In this document: piece after piece, positions 15,063 to 22,958 of the stretch
Numbering within the stretch: position 1 is the stretch's first letter
Layout of the letters: every line of letters starts with the position of its first letter
Source: Bacteroidaceae bacterium
GTDB lineage: Bacteria > Bacteroidota > Bacteroidia > Bacteroidales > Bacteroidaceae
Assembly: GCA_017960985.1 (NCBI GenBank)
Contig: JAGCYD010000076.1
Span: 1-33,409, forward strand
Reading direction: 5' to 3'
DNA length: 33,409 nt
The notes under the pieces: generated by a model
What the model was told of the DNA's origin: nothing
Database searches by the model: none
Seen by the model: the letters and a program-made list of their open reading frames with translations, nothing else
Program-made: the position numbers and the translations under genes

Positions 15063-17594
15063 TTAATTGTTATTCTCGGGGTCATCTATGCCTGGAATCT
15101 CAGGATTTGCCAATGGGGTTGTGGGAATCTCCTCACGGTCCACCACGCAAACATTGCTTATTACATCGTTGCGTTTGGTGATGTCGATGAGTTTCACACC
15201 CTGAGCGACACGACCCGTTTGACGGATGTCGGTCACATGCATACGGATGGTAACGCCAGACTTATTGATTATCATCAGGTCATTCTCGTCGTTCACAACA
15301 CGAATGGTAACTAGTTTACCCGTCTTCTCCGTGATGTCGATGGTCTTCACACCCTTGGCACGACGCGAAGTCTTGCGGTAAATGTCGTTACCTTCTTCGT
15401 CGGTCAGAGCGCTACGCTTACCAAAGCCATTCTCGCTGACTACTACGATGGTGTCGTTCTGAGGATCATTTACGGCAACCATGCCTACAACCTCATCATC
15501 ACCGCCGTCGAGTACCATACTCTGTACACCCGTAGCCACACGACCCATCACGCGAACCTGATCTTCGTTGAAGCGGATGGCGCGACCATTACGATTGGCA
15601 ATAACGATTTCATCGCTACCATTCGTCAATTGTACGCTTATTACCTTGTCGTCATCATTAATATTGATGGCGCGGACCCCATTAGCGCGTGGACGACTAT
15701 AGTCGGTCAGGCAAGTTTTCTTGATGATACCATTCTTGGTGCAGAACAATACAAAGTGACGCTCACAGAATTCGGGGTCAGCCAACTTGCGGATGCAAAG
15801 ACAAGCATTCACCTTATCGTCGTTCTCTATGTTGAGCATGTTCTGTATAGCACGGCCCTTCTGTGCACGGCTACCTTCGGGCAGTTCGTACACTTTCAGC
15901 CAGTAGCAACGACCGTTCTGCGTGAAGAACATCATCGTGTTGTGCATCGTGGCGGGATAGATATACTCTATGAAGTCGTTATCGCGGGTAGAACTACCCT
16001 TTGACCCTACTCCACCACGAGTTTGGGCACGGAACTCTGCCAACGGGGTACGCTTGATATAACCCATGTGACTGATGGTGATTACCACTTCATCATCGGC
16101 ATAGAAGTCCTCGGCATTAAATTCGTTGGCGGCAGGCTTGATTTCAGTTTTACGCTCGTCGCCGAACTTGTCGCGAACCTCGATGAGTTCATCCTTCATC
16201 ACCTTGCGGCACAATTCATCGTCGCTCAGAATCTGGTTGTAGTACTTAATCTTCTCCTGCAACTCGTCGAACTCGCTGTGTAACTTCTCCTGTTGCAGAC
16301 CTGTTAACTGTGCTAGACGCATATCTACAATGGCCTTTGCCTGAATCTCGTCGAGCGAGAAGCGTTTCATCAAGTTCTCCTGTGCTTCCTGTGGAGTCTT
16401 GCTCTTCTTGATAATCTGTACCACCTCGTCGATGTTGTCCGAAGCGATTATCAAGCCTTCCAAAATGTGAGCACGCTCCTCTGCCTTACGCAGGTCGTAC
16501 TTGGTGCGACGGATAACTACATCGTGACGATGCTCAACAAAGTTGGCGATGATGTCACGAAGCGTAAGCAATCTGGGACGACCTTTCACGAGGGCAATGC
16601 TATTCACCGAGAACGAAGTCTGCAAAGGTGTCATCTTGAACAATTTGTTCATCACCACCTGAGCATTGGCATCGCGCTTCACATCCACAACGATACGCAT
16701 ACCTTCGCGGTCGGTTTCGTCGTTTACATTGCTGATACCCTCCAACTTCTTGTCGTTGGCCAATTGGGCTATATACTTGATAAGTTCAGCCTTGTTTACG
16801 CCATAAGGAATCTCCGTGAATACTATTGTATCGTGTGTTTCACCACTTTCAATCTCGCCCTTGGCACGCATGATGATACGGCCACGACCAGTCTCGTAGG
16901 CATCCTTGATACCCTGCACACCCATAATGTAGGCACCCGTCGGGAAGTCGGGACCTTTCACCCACTCCATCAAGTCGAGGCTCTGCAGTTCGGGATTGTC
17001 GATGAAGGCAATCGAAGCGTTCAGCACCTCGGTGAGGTTGTGCGTGGGAATATTGGTGGCCATACCTACGGCAATACCCGTTGCACCATTCACCAACAGG
17101 TTAGGAATCTTGGTGGGCATTACGGTAGGCTCCTTCAAGGTGTCGTCGAAGTTGTTCACCATATCTACGGTTTCCTTCTCCAACTCGTCCATCATGGCCT
17201 CACCCATCAGTGTCAAACGGCTTTCCGTATAACGCATAGCAGCAGCACCATCGCCGTCAACCGAACCGAAGTTACCCTGACCATCTACCAGTGTGTAGCG
17301 CATATTCCACTCTTGTGTCATACGCACCAGTGCGCCATACACCGAACTATCGCCATGGGGGTGATACTTACCCAGTACTTCACCGACGATACGGGCACTC
17401 TTCTTGTAAGGTTTGTCGTGTGTGTTTCCCAGACCCTTCATTCCGAAAAGGATACGGCGATGAACGGGCTTGAAACCGTCGCGCACATCAGGCAGCGCAC
17501 GCGCTACGATAACCGACATCGAGTAGTCGATATAACTCTTCCTCATCTCCTGCTCGATGTCCACTTTAATGATTCTGTCTTCTGCGTCTTGCAT
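15063..17594 (-). CDS. gyrA: DNA gyrase subunit A
   Basis: The protein has 843 residues, the usual GyrA size. The N-terminal breakage-reunion domain shows DVRDGFKPVHRRIL, the quinolone-region motif KYHPHGDSSVYGALVRM and the catalytic Tyr near residue 121-122 (AAMRYTESR). A coiled-coil tower follows, then a C-terminal six-blade DNA-wrapping domain that opens with the GyrA box QTRGGVG near residue 521. The short acidic tail is IPGIDDPENNN. With GyrB it introduces negative supercoils using ATP. The GyrA box supports gyrase over topoisomerase IV ParC. It is the first gene of the long minus-strand run, with a leader of about 55 bp from the predicted -7 box. Gly occupies the position of E. coli Asp87, which I take as lineage-normal. 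Confidence 0.98.
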   Translation of the reverse strand: MQDAEDRIIKVDIEQEMRKSYIDYSMSVIVARALPDVRDGFKPVHRRILFGMKGLGNTHDKPYKKSARIVGEVLGKYHPHGDSSVYGALVRMTQEWNMRYTLVDGQGNFGSVDGDGAAAMRYTESRLTLMGEAMMDELEKETVDMVNNFDDTLKEPTVMPTKIPNLLVNGATGIAVGMATNIPTHNLTEVLNASIAFIDNPELQSLDLMEWVKGPDFPTGAYIMGVQGIKDAYETGRGRIIMRAKGEIESGETHDTIVFTEIPYGVNKAELIKYIAQLANDKKLEGISNVNDETDREGMRIVVDVKRDANAQVVMNKLFKMTPLQTSFSVNSIALVKGRPRLLTLRDIIANFVEHRHDVVIRRTKYDLRKAEERAHILEGLIIASDNIDEVVQIIKKSKTPQEAQENLMKRFSLDEIQAKAIVDMRLAQLTGLQQEKLHSEFDELQEKIKYYNQILSDDELCRKVMKDELIEVRDKFGDERKTEIKPAANEFNAEDFYADDEVVITISHMGYIKRTPLAEFRAQTRGGVGSKGSSTRDNDFIEYIYPATMHNTMMFFTQNGRCYWLKVYELPEGSRAQKGRAIQNMLNIENDDKVNACLCIRKLADPEFCERHFVLFCTKNGIIKKTCLTDYSRPRANGVRAININDDDKVISVQLTNGSDEIVIANRNGRAIRFNEDQVRVMGRVATGVQSMVLDGGDDEVVGMVAVNDPQNDTIVVVSENGFGKRSALTDEEGNDIYRKTSRRAKGVKTIDITEKTGKLVTIRVVNDENDLMIINKSGVTIRMHVTDIRQTGRVAQGVKLIDITKRNDVISNVCVVDREEIPTTPLANPEIPGIDDPENNN

Positions 17595-17653
17595 AGTTTA
17601 TTGTTTATTAGTTTGATTGTTTGTCCGTTGATTCGTTTAATGCTTATTTCCTA

Positions 17654-17661
17654 CAAAGGTA
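17654..17661 (-). promoter_or_regulatory. Probable -7 element of the gyrA operon promoter
   Basis: On the minus strand TACCTTTG matches TAnnTTTG exactly and is identical to the -7 box of the tRNA promoter. The nearest upstream TTTG (17687-17690) is 25 nt away, longer than the usual 19-21, so the -33 element is poor or absent. The box sits about 60 bp before the gyrA start. Confidence 0.55.
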
Positions 17662-17732
17662 CAAAATTATCACGGATTATAAAATACAAAACGCGAATAA
17701 AGTGGCTTTAAACAATGTTAAAATCGTTTCAC

Positions 17733-17766
17733 GGGGTATTTCTGAATATAGTCGATGCAATACCCC
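17733..17766. promoter_or_regulatory. 8-bp inverted repeat upstream of the gyrA promoter
   Basis: GGGGTATT (17733-17740) and AATACCCC (17759-17766) are exact inverted copies separated by 18 nt. A third related TATACCCC is at 17789-17796. They lie about 70-135 bp upstream of the predicted gyrA -7 box. Centre-to-centre spacing of the arms is 26 bp, compatible with a dimeric regulator, but no regulator is known to me for this sequence. Confidence 0.4.
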
Positions 17767-17830
17767 AAATGCGCTTAGAATCGATTTCTATACCCCCTAC
17801 GGGCTTGCGACACTTTTTACCGCCTCTCGC

Positions 17831-17922
17831 AATAGTATTGCTTAAGCCGACACATTACTATTCCTCAACCACACACAATACTATTCCCTAAACTCATACA
17901 ATACTGTTGTTCATTAACCAGC
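17831..17922. repeat. Tandem array of four degenerate 23-bp units with AATAnTATT cores
   Basis: Units start at 17831, 17854, 17877 and 17900, exactly 23 bp apart. The first nine bases are AATAGTATT, ATTACTATT, AATACTATT and AATACTGTT; AATAnTATT is a palindrome around its central base. The following 14 bases are looser, often with a CTTAA- or CCTCAA-like middle and ending in AC or GC. Core-like sequence fades beyond both ends (a weak AAAATAGTC is in register at 17923). The array lies between the PI-PLC terminator and the gyrA promoter, outside both predicted transcripts. Confidence 0.7.
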
Positions 17923-17960
17923 AAAATAGTCGATAGTAATTGGCATTATATTGACGCACA

Positions 17961-17992
17961 AGGAGGGGCAAACCCTTCGGCCTGCCCCTCCT
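17961..17992 (-). terminator. Hairpin terminator after the PI-PLC gene
   Basis: AGGAGGGGCA (17961-17970) and TGCCCCTCCT (17983-17992) form a perfect 10-bp GC-rich stem with a 12-nt loop, 45 bp downstream of the PI-PLC stop. Only a short, weak T run follows on the minus strand (CCTTGTG), so termination may be partial or the stem may mainly protect the transcript end. Confidence 0.7.
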
Positions 17993-18036
17993 CAGTTCTA
18001 CCGTTTGACGACAATTCAGTTCAAACGCATGTTATA

Positions 18037-21000
18037 TTATTGTACGCGCGTACGACCCTTGAACACATACTTGTAGTTCTGGTCGATGATGGCCTTCAAC
18101 AATGTCGCTCCGCTGTAACTGCTGCTGCCCATAAAGTCACCATACACATAACCAGTAGGACCTGTAAGCGTACCACTAATATAGGTAGCCGCAGCGGGAT
18201 TCTGCGTATTGGCTTGACCTGTAATAGATGCACCCAATAGGCTCCATGCTACACTTGTGAAGGTGTAATGGAAACGACTACGATCTGTATTAGTCGAAGC
18301 AAGGTCAAGCAATGCATTCACAGCGGATTTTTTCGTATTATCTGTGGAATTGTAGGCATCCTCAACACTAGCAGTACATAAGCCGCCAACACCAACGCCA
18401 TAGTTGGTCACCGAAGTGTCATCAGGCCAATTTGTAACGCGAACGGCACCAGTTATATCTTGAGCTGGACGACAGCCATAGAATATCTTACCACGGAAGT
18501 CATCGAGCGTGTAGTAGGAGTGGTCAAGTACCTTAAAGTAACTACTATAGTTAGAGTGTATCGAATTTATAACCGAAACCATAGTACTAGTCTGGTCACT
18601 ACCGCTTGCCGACTCCTTCATCATAATAATGGAGATAGCTTCGGTAGGATGAGCATCCAAGAATGCCGCCATCGTACTTATCACATCTTTATATAATATA
18701 CCAGTGCTAACAGAACCATGATAGATGGTTAGGTTGTCAGCTGTAATCGTACTGTTAGAGCAATATTGCGGACGCAAATCAAAGGCACGTACACCATTAT
18801 CAAGCAAGCCCTGAATAGTCTCGCTCTGGCACTTTGCTTGGCTACTACTTACATTACCCGTAGCAGCATTATGAGCACCTGGCGTACTCAGCATTGAGAA
18901 GTTCACATTACCTGGAATTGTTGCCATCCAGTTGTTCGTAGCTGTAGTCTCTGTAAAGGTCAAGTCATTCACAGCACCTACAGTCGGAGTGAAATCCTGA
19001 CTGTAGTACTTGCCATCGCTTGTGCGAACCGTAACCGTCACACCATTGCTAAGTGTCACAGGCAACAGGTAAGCCGTATAAGTACCAGCATTCGAGCCTG
19101 CCACCGTAACCACATCGCTCTGCATATTCTTACCATTCACATCGTCACGGTCGCCATTGACATATACCGAAGGTGTGGTACCAGCCGAATAAGACACAGG
19201 ACCTGTCTGTGTGTTATAAGCCATCAGACCTGCAATATTCTCCTTACCCTTAGCATAGACACTTACACTAACCACATTAGAGAGTGAAGTCGCAATGTTC
19301 AAGGTGGTCAAGTAATTCGTCATGTCATACTTTGAAGACGGATTTGCTACAGCCTCATTTGTCAAGCTGCAAACCGCAGAGTCAATCGTGTAGTTAGCGC
19401 CACTTGCATTTTCGCTTGCTGACTGCTCGGCATAAACCGTAGCATTGATATTTGCGTAAGTGTAGGTTTCATCTACTACCCTTGCCTCTTCCTTGCCCAA
19501 AGCAACATTCACCAACTTGGTGAGGTCGGCAAGGGTTGTTCCATCGCCATTTCCATCCACATCAGCAATGGCTTCATTATAAGTAGTGTTTCTTCCCAAT
19601 AAGATATCCACCAAAGTTTGTATATCAGTAGCATCAGGGGCACCACTTTCATTAAAGTCACCTGCAATATAGCGCAGGCTCTCTATCAACTGGTCGGCTT
19701 CATCCAAACCTTGAGTTGCCTTGTCGTAATAGCGGGTAATCTCAATACCATCGGGAGCCCAAATTGTCCAACGACCAGCAGCCGTAGATTTGCCTTGATA
19801 GTGAATACCATAATTAATTGTAGCTTCGGCATCCACCTCTACCCAAATAGTATTTTGAAATTTACCTTCCTGGAAAGAAGTTAATGCACCACCTACGCCA
19901 TTGGGATAGTAGTGGCCATTGTATTGGTTATCCGTGCCCACATTACCCGTAGGATATTCATCATACACACTCTTCAATTGCACCTTTGCATCGCCAAAGA
20001 AAGCATACATTGGAGGACAATCAGCACCTTCCGTATGGAGTGCTTGAGTTGCAGCATTTGTACCCATACGATGGAAAGCCGCAATAGTAAACTTATAAAT
20101 ACCAGGATAAACCTTAATGCTTCCACTAAAGGCATCAGGAGCAGGATTTTCACCAATAGCACGCTCATATTGCTCCGTCACAGAAGTCGGATTGTTGGTC
20201 AGATAGGTTTTACTGCTCAATCTGCCAACACTTCCAGAGAGCGAAGTGGCTGCCGTACGCAATGCCGCCATCTGTGCAGGATGGTCGGCCGTTGCTTCCA
20301 CTGTCCAATTCGTCGCAGCGGCAGCAGCACCATCTGTCCATATCTTTTCGCTTCCAGAATCTGTCTTCACATATTTACCAGATTGCTCCAGACTACTTAG
20401 ACGATACTTGCTGTCGTTCAGTGTAAATGTCCACTTGGTATTGTTATTTGCGGGGTTTGTACCGTCGCTCCAAGCATCATACCCACTATTATATAGATAT
20501 ACGCCCGTGTCGGAATACTTCAAGGTACTATTATTATCATTATCAGTTTCCACTACAATAGGCAATCCCCAGTCATCTACAATAGCACGGGTTCCCCAAT
20601 CAGCGCCACGACTCAAGTATTGTCCTGCTTCATTCTTCAAGAAGTAAGTTCCGTCGTATACAGATGTTGTATAGATGGTAATGTCTTGAGCCGTATTGTA
20701 TGTACTGCCAGCAGAATAACCGAATGCATTAGCGGGAATAGCCAATGTATAACTACCTCCTGCTGCCAACGAAGGTACCGTAAAGGTAAAACCATTGCTT
20801 GTCGTTGTGAAAGAAAGAGTCGAACCTGCCAATGTAATCGTTGGCGAACCATTCTTGGCAAATGTTGCACCAGTATCATTTGTTGCAGCGTTTGCCCAAG
20901 TTACAGTAACAGTTTGACCGGGCTGAACATAACTCTTGTCTGTGGTAGCTGTACCTACGGAATAGGAGTAAGCAGCCGCAGCCACACTAAGATTGTTGGC

Positions 21001-22203
21001 AGAAGACGATTTTACATAATATCGCGCAGCCGACAGATTATTGTTTGTCGCTGACAGATGAGCAGAAACATCAGACTCATTTGAGTACAAGATTGTACCA
21101 TCTGTCGTGTAAACAATATCTCCAAGTGTAGTAGCGGTAGCATTATAATCACTTCCTGCGACTGCGATGTCGAAATAATACCACTTATCAGCAACCATAT
21201 CGCCATTAGCGGGCAAAGCCTCGGCCACAAAACTTAGACATGGGTCAAGCATCTTCACGGTAAATTCGCGCCAAGTTACCCAACCACAAGTTGCTTCACT
21301 TTTTACGCCAATACGTAAACTTCCATCTGTAACAGTTACCGTAACAGGGCCGGTAAGATATGTATCGTCAACAAGTGCCCTTGTGGCATATTCTGCATTA
21401 TCCGTACCTATATCACCCTTTTCTGGCAAAATAATGCTTTCACTATTTGCATACATGTATGCAGGAGAGTTTGCTCCATCTCCATCATATCGATTGAAGC
21501 CCTTTACCGTAACCTGATACTGCCCATTGGGGAGATTTGTCAGACTTTGATAGTTGTCAAAAGTCTTATGCCATTGGCCAACAGAAGTACAACCGCCAGT
21601 ATATAGGCCATCTGCATTAGCATTAAAAGAACCGTTATCATTAAATCCAGGTCCCTCATAAGGCGTACCATTTCTCCACTGGCGACGCAATTTGGGATTA
21701 GTCATAAAGAAAGAGGCATCCACAGGCGAACTCGGCGTGGCGCTTTTCATATTCTCAATCAGGTCGTCTCGAGAAACTAACTGCCAATATCCTGCATTCG
21801 TCGTAGGGGCTGTTTCAGAAGTATTTGCTATTGCGCCAGAAACAAATACAAGATAATTGGAACCGTTCTTCAAAGTGTACTTTCCTGTAGAGACCTGCGT
21901 AAAAGTCCATGTCGCAGCCGTACCATTATCCATATAGGCATTGTCTCCAAGATACTTTCCCGCATAGGCGGCATCTGTGGAAAGAGTGTAATCGTTTCCA
22001 GAACCTGCCAATGTCAATAACATTCCATCATCATCAAGCGCAGCGTGGGTACCCCACCAACAACCAGATGTCAGGAATTTGCCAGCACCGACATTATAAA
22101 GGTAAAAGTCACCAGCCTGCGGTGTGTTTCCCATCCATGTCTGTGCTTTCGCTCCAAGCACCGTAAAGAACAAGGTGCTTAGAAAGATCATTAATTTTCT
22201 CAT
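18037..22203 (-). CDS. Secreted multidomain protein with dockerin-like pair and C-terminal PI-PLC X domain
   Basis: The protein has 1388 residues with a signal peptide (RKLMIFLSTLFFTVLGAKAQ). A trefoil-like module (~25-150, GKFLTSGCWWGTHAALDDDG) precedes a carbohydrate-binding-like module (~175-315), and an Ig-like region follows (~330-510). The module pair then recurs: GQYLSRGADWGTRAIVDDWG near 530, second binding-like module ~670-830. Two dockerin-type calcium repeats lie at ~848-902 (DFNESGAPDATDIQTLVDIL; DVDGNGDGTTLADLTKLVNV). A fimbrillin-like stretch leads into the PI-PLC X domain (~1095-1385), with H1111 (STPGAHNAATG), VRAFDLRP and H1162 (IYHGSVSTG). PI-PLCs cleave phosphatidylinositol or GPI anchors; here the substrate could be host, protozoal or bacterial inositol lipid. 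No T9SS C-terminal domain was recognised. It has its own promoter and terminator, so it is monocistronic. Confidence 0.88.
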   Translation of the reverse strand: MRKLMIFLSTLFFTVLGAKAQTWMGNTPQAGDFYLYNVGAGKFLTSGCWWGTHAALDDDGMLLTLAGSGNDYTLSTDAAYAGKYLGDNAYMDNGTAATWTFTQVSTGKYTLKNGSNYLVFVSGAIANTSETAPTTNAGYWQLVSRDDLIENMKSATPSSPVDASFFMTNPKLRRQWRNGTPYEGPGFNDNGSFNANADGLYTGGCTSVGQWHKTFDNYQSLTNLPNGQYQVTVKGFNRYDGDGANSPAYMYANSESIILPEKGDIGTDNAEYATRALVDDTYLTGPVTVTVTDGSLRIGVKSEATCGWVTWREFTVKMLDPCLSFVAEALPANGDMVADKWYYFDIAVAGSDYNATATTLGDIVYTTDGTILYSNESDVSAHLSATNNNLSAARYYVKSSSANNLSVAAAAYSYSVGTATTDKSYVQPGQTVTVTWANAATNDTGATFAKNGSPTITLAGSTLSFTTTSNGFTFTVPSLAAGGSYTLAIPANAFGYSAGSTYNTAQDITIYTTSVYDGTYFLKNEAGQYLSRGADWGTRAIVDDWGLPIVVETDNDNNSTLKYSDTGVYLYNSGYDAWSDGTNPANNNTKWTFTLNDSKYRLSSLEQSGKYVKTDSGSEKIWTDGAAAAATNWTVEATADHPAQMAALRTAATSLSGSVGRLSSKTYLTNNPTSVTEQYERAIGENPAPDAFSGSIKVYPGIYKFTIAAFHRMGTNAATQALHTEGADCPPMYAFFGDAKVQLKSVYDEYPTGNVGTDNQYNGHYYPNGVGGALTSFQEGKFQNTIWVEVDAEATINYGIHYQGKSTAAGRWTIWAPDGIEITRYYDKATQGLDEADQLIESLRYIAGDFNESGAPDATDIQTLVDILLGRNTTYNEAIADVDGNGDGTTLADLTKLVNVALGKEEARVVDETYTYANINATVYAEQSASENASGANYTIDSAVCSLTNEAVANPSSKYDMTNYLTTLNIATSLSNVVSVSVYAKGKENIAGLMAYNTQTGPVSYSAGTTPSVYVNGDRDDVNGKNMQSDVVTVAGSNAGTYTAYLLPVTLSNGVTVTVRTSDGKYYSQDFTPTVGAVNDLTFTETTATNNWMATIPGNVNFSMLSTPGAHNAATGNVSSSQAKCQSETIQGLLDNGVRAFDLRPQYCSNSTITADNLTIYHGSVSTGILYKDVISTMAAFLDAHPTEAISIIMMKESASGSDQTSTMVSVINSIHSNYSSYFKVLDHSYYTLDDFRGKIFYGCRPAQDITGAVRVTNWPDDTSVTNYGVGVGGLCTASVEDAYNSTDNTKKSAVNALLDLASTNTDRSRFHYTFTSVAWSLLGASITGQANTQNPAAATYISGTLTGPTGYVYGDFMGSSSYSGATLLKAIIDQNYKYVFKGRTRVQ

Positions 22204-22260
22204 ATTTTTTGTTTTTTAATTAGTATTTCGGTTGCTTTTCATTATATCAAATCAATCGAG

Positions 22261-22291
22261 CAAATTTAATAACAATTAAATTAGCAACAAA
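22261..22291 (-). promoter_or_regulatory. Promoter of the PI-PLC gene
   Basis: On the minus strand TTTG (22288-22291) is followed by exactly 19 nt and TAAATTTG (22261-22268), a full match to the Bacteroidetes consensus. The -7 box is 57 bp upstream of the start codon, and the leader is A/T rich without a Shine-Dalgarno sequence. Confidence 0.8.
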
Positions 22292-22558
22292 ATTTCTAAC
22301 GACTTTTCTTTCATCTTCCAATTGCCGCAAAAACTACATATTTGTGAATTTATTTTACATTTCCATTCAACCCAATCACACTCATAAACTTTTTCTTAGA
22401 ACCTAAAGACCAACAGGTCACCAAACAAACTTGGACAATACTGAATATATATTAATGTCCGCGCGCGTAAAAGGACTTTAATTAACAACGAGCCTATTTG
22501 ATTCTTCAAATACCTGATTATCAAACATAGAGAAACTCAACGCAAAACAGGATTTCCT
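22292..22558. other. A/T-rich intergenic DNA, no gene
   Basis: No coding frame or RNA gene is supported. It contains only short dyads: GACC-AACA-GGTC near 22408, and a GTCC/GGAC pair around a GCGCGCG run near 22455-22475. It is the upstream region of the PI-PLC promoter and leads into the 22-bp array. Confidence 0.5.
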
Positions 22559-22712
22559 CTGGCGCCAGACGAGAGTCAATCTGGCGCCAGACAAGAGACT
22601 GCTCGGCGCCAGACGGAGGCCTATTTGGCACCAACCGAAGGTTGGTCTGGCACCAGCTGGAAGCTCAACCCGCGCGGGTCGGAGGGTAATCTGGCGCTAG
22701 ATTGAGGAGAAA
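22559..22712. repeat. Tandem array of seven 22-bp units with palindromic cores
   Basis: Core decamers start at 22559, 22581, 22603, 22625, 22647, 22669 and 22691, exactly 22 bp apart. In order they are CTGGCGCCAG, CTGGCGCCAG, TCGGCGCCAG, TTGGCACCAA, CTGGCACCAG, CCCGCGCGGG and CTGGCGCTAG. Unit 6 changed both arms yet stays a perfect palindrome; unit 4 has matching TTGG/CCAA arms. The 12-bp spacers are purine-rich (ACGAGAGTCAAT, ACGGAGGCCTAT, TCGGAGGGTAAT) and several carry a second dyad: GAC-GAGA-GTC at 22568-22577, ACCAACC-GAA-GGTTGGT at 22630-22646 and AGCT-GGA-AGCT at 22655-22665. A right half-core (CCAG) sits in register at 22719-22722. The array is between the divergent PI-PLC and serS promoters. 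I do not recognise it as a named element. Confidence 0.85.
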
Positions 22713-22832
22713 TGCGAACCAGGCAAAAAGTAAAGCAACCTTAAGACGGTAAAAATTCCTTATAAATAGAAATTGTATGGGTTGGATAAATCCAAATAAA
22801 TCTGACTTTCGGTCTTATTTCGTCACGACTCA

Positions 22833-22859
22833 GCAAAGGAAATGTGAACATTTCTTTGC
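22833..22859. promoter_or_regulatory. Near-perfect inverted repeat upstream of the serS promoter
   Basis: GCAAAGGAAATGT and ACATTTCTTTGC flank a 2-bp GA centre, pairing along 12 bp with one extra G in the left arm. It ends 17 bp before the -33 element of serS, so an operator is plausible. Nothing in the sequence identifies the binding protein. Confidence 0.5.
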
Positions 22860-22875
22860 ATTCGCTGTTCCGAAA

Positions 22876-22907
22876 TTTGGTTTATCACTCACTTATTCGT
22901 AACTTTG
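22876..22907 (+). promoter_or_regulatory. Promoter of the serS operon
   Basis: TTTG (22876-22879), 20 nt, then TAACTTTG (22900-22907) is a full match to the Bacteroidetes promoter consensus. The -7 box ends 51 bp before the serS ATG. Confidence 0.82.
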
Positions 22908-22958
22908 CGTGCGCATTTTAAAATTATATTAAGGTATTAGGAAGTAAGTATAAGATAT

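Noticed and set aside
17300-17360. Gyrase A Gly at the position of E. coli Asp87, as a quinolone-resistance mutation
   Set aside because: The neighbouring Ser83-equivalent is intact, and I believe Gly here is normal in Bacteroidetes; no basis for calling resistance.
16467-17711. Long open frame (414 codons) antisense to gyrA
   Set aside because: It is the mirror of a strongly biased real coding sequence; the protein has no recognisable domain and gyrA is certain.
22559-22712. Possible CRISPR array
   Set aside because: The period of 22 bp is too short, the units are degenerate, the intervening 12-bp segments are similar to each other instead of unique, and no cas gene is present.
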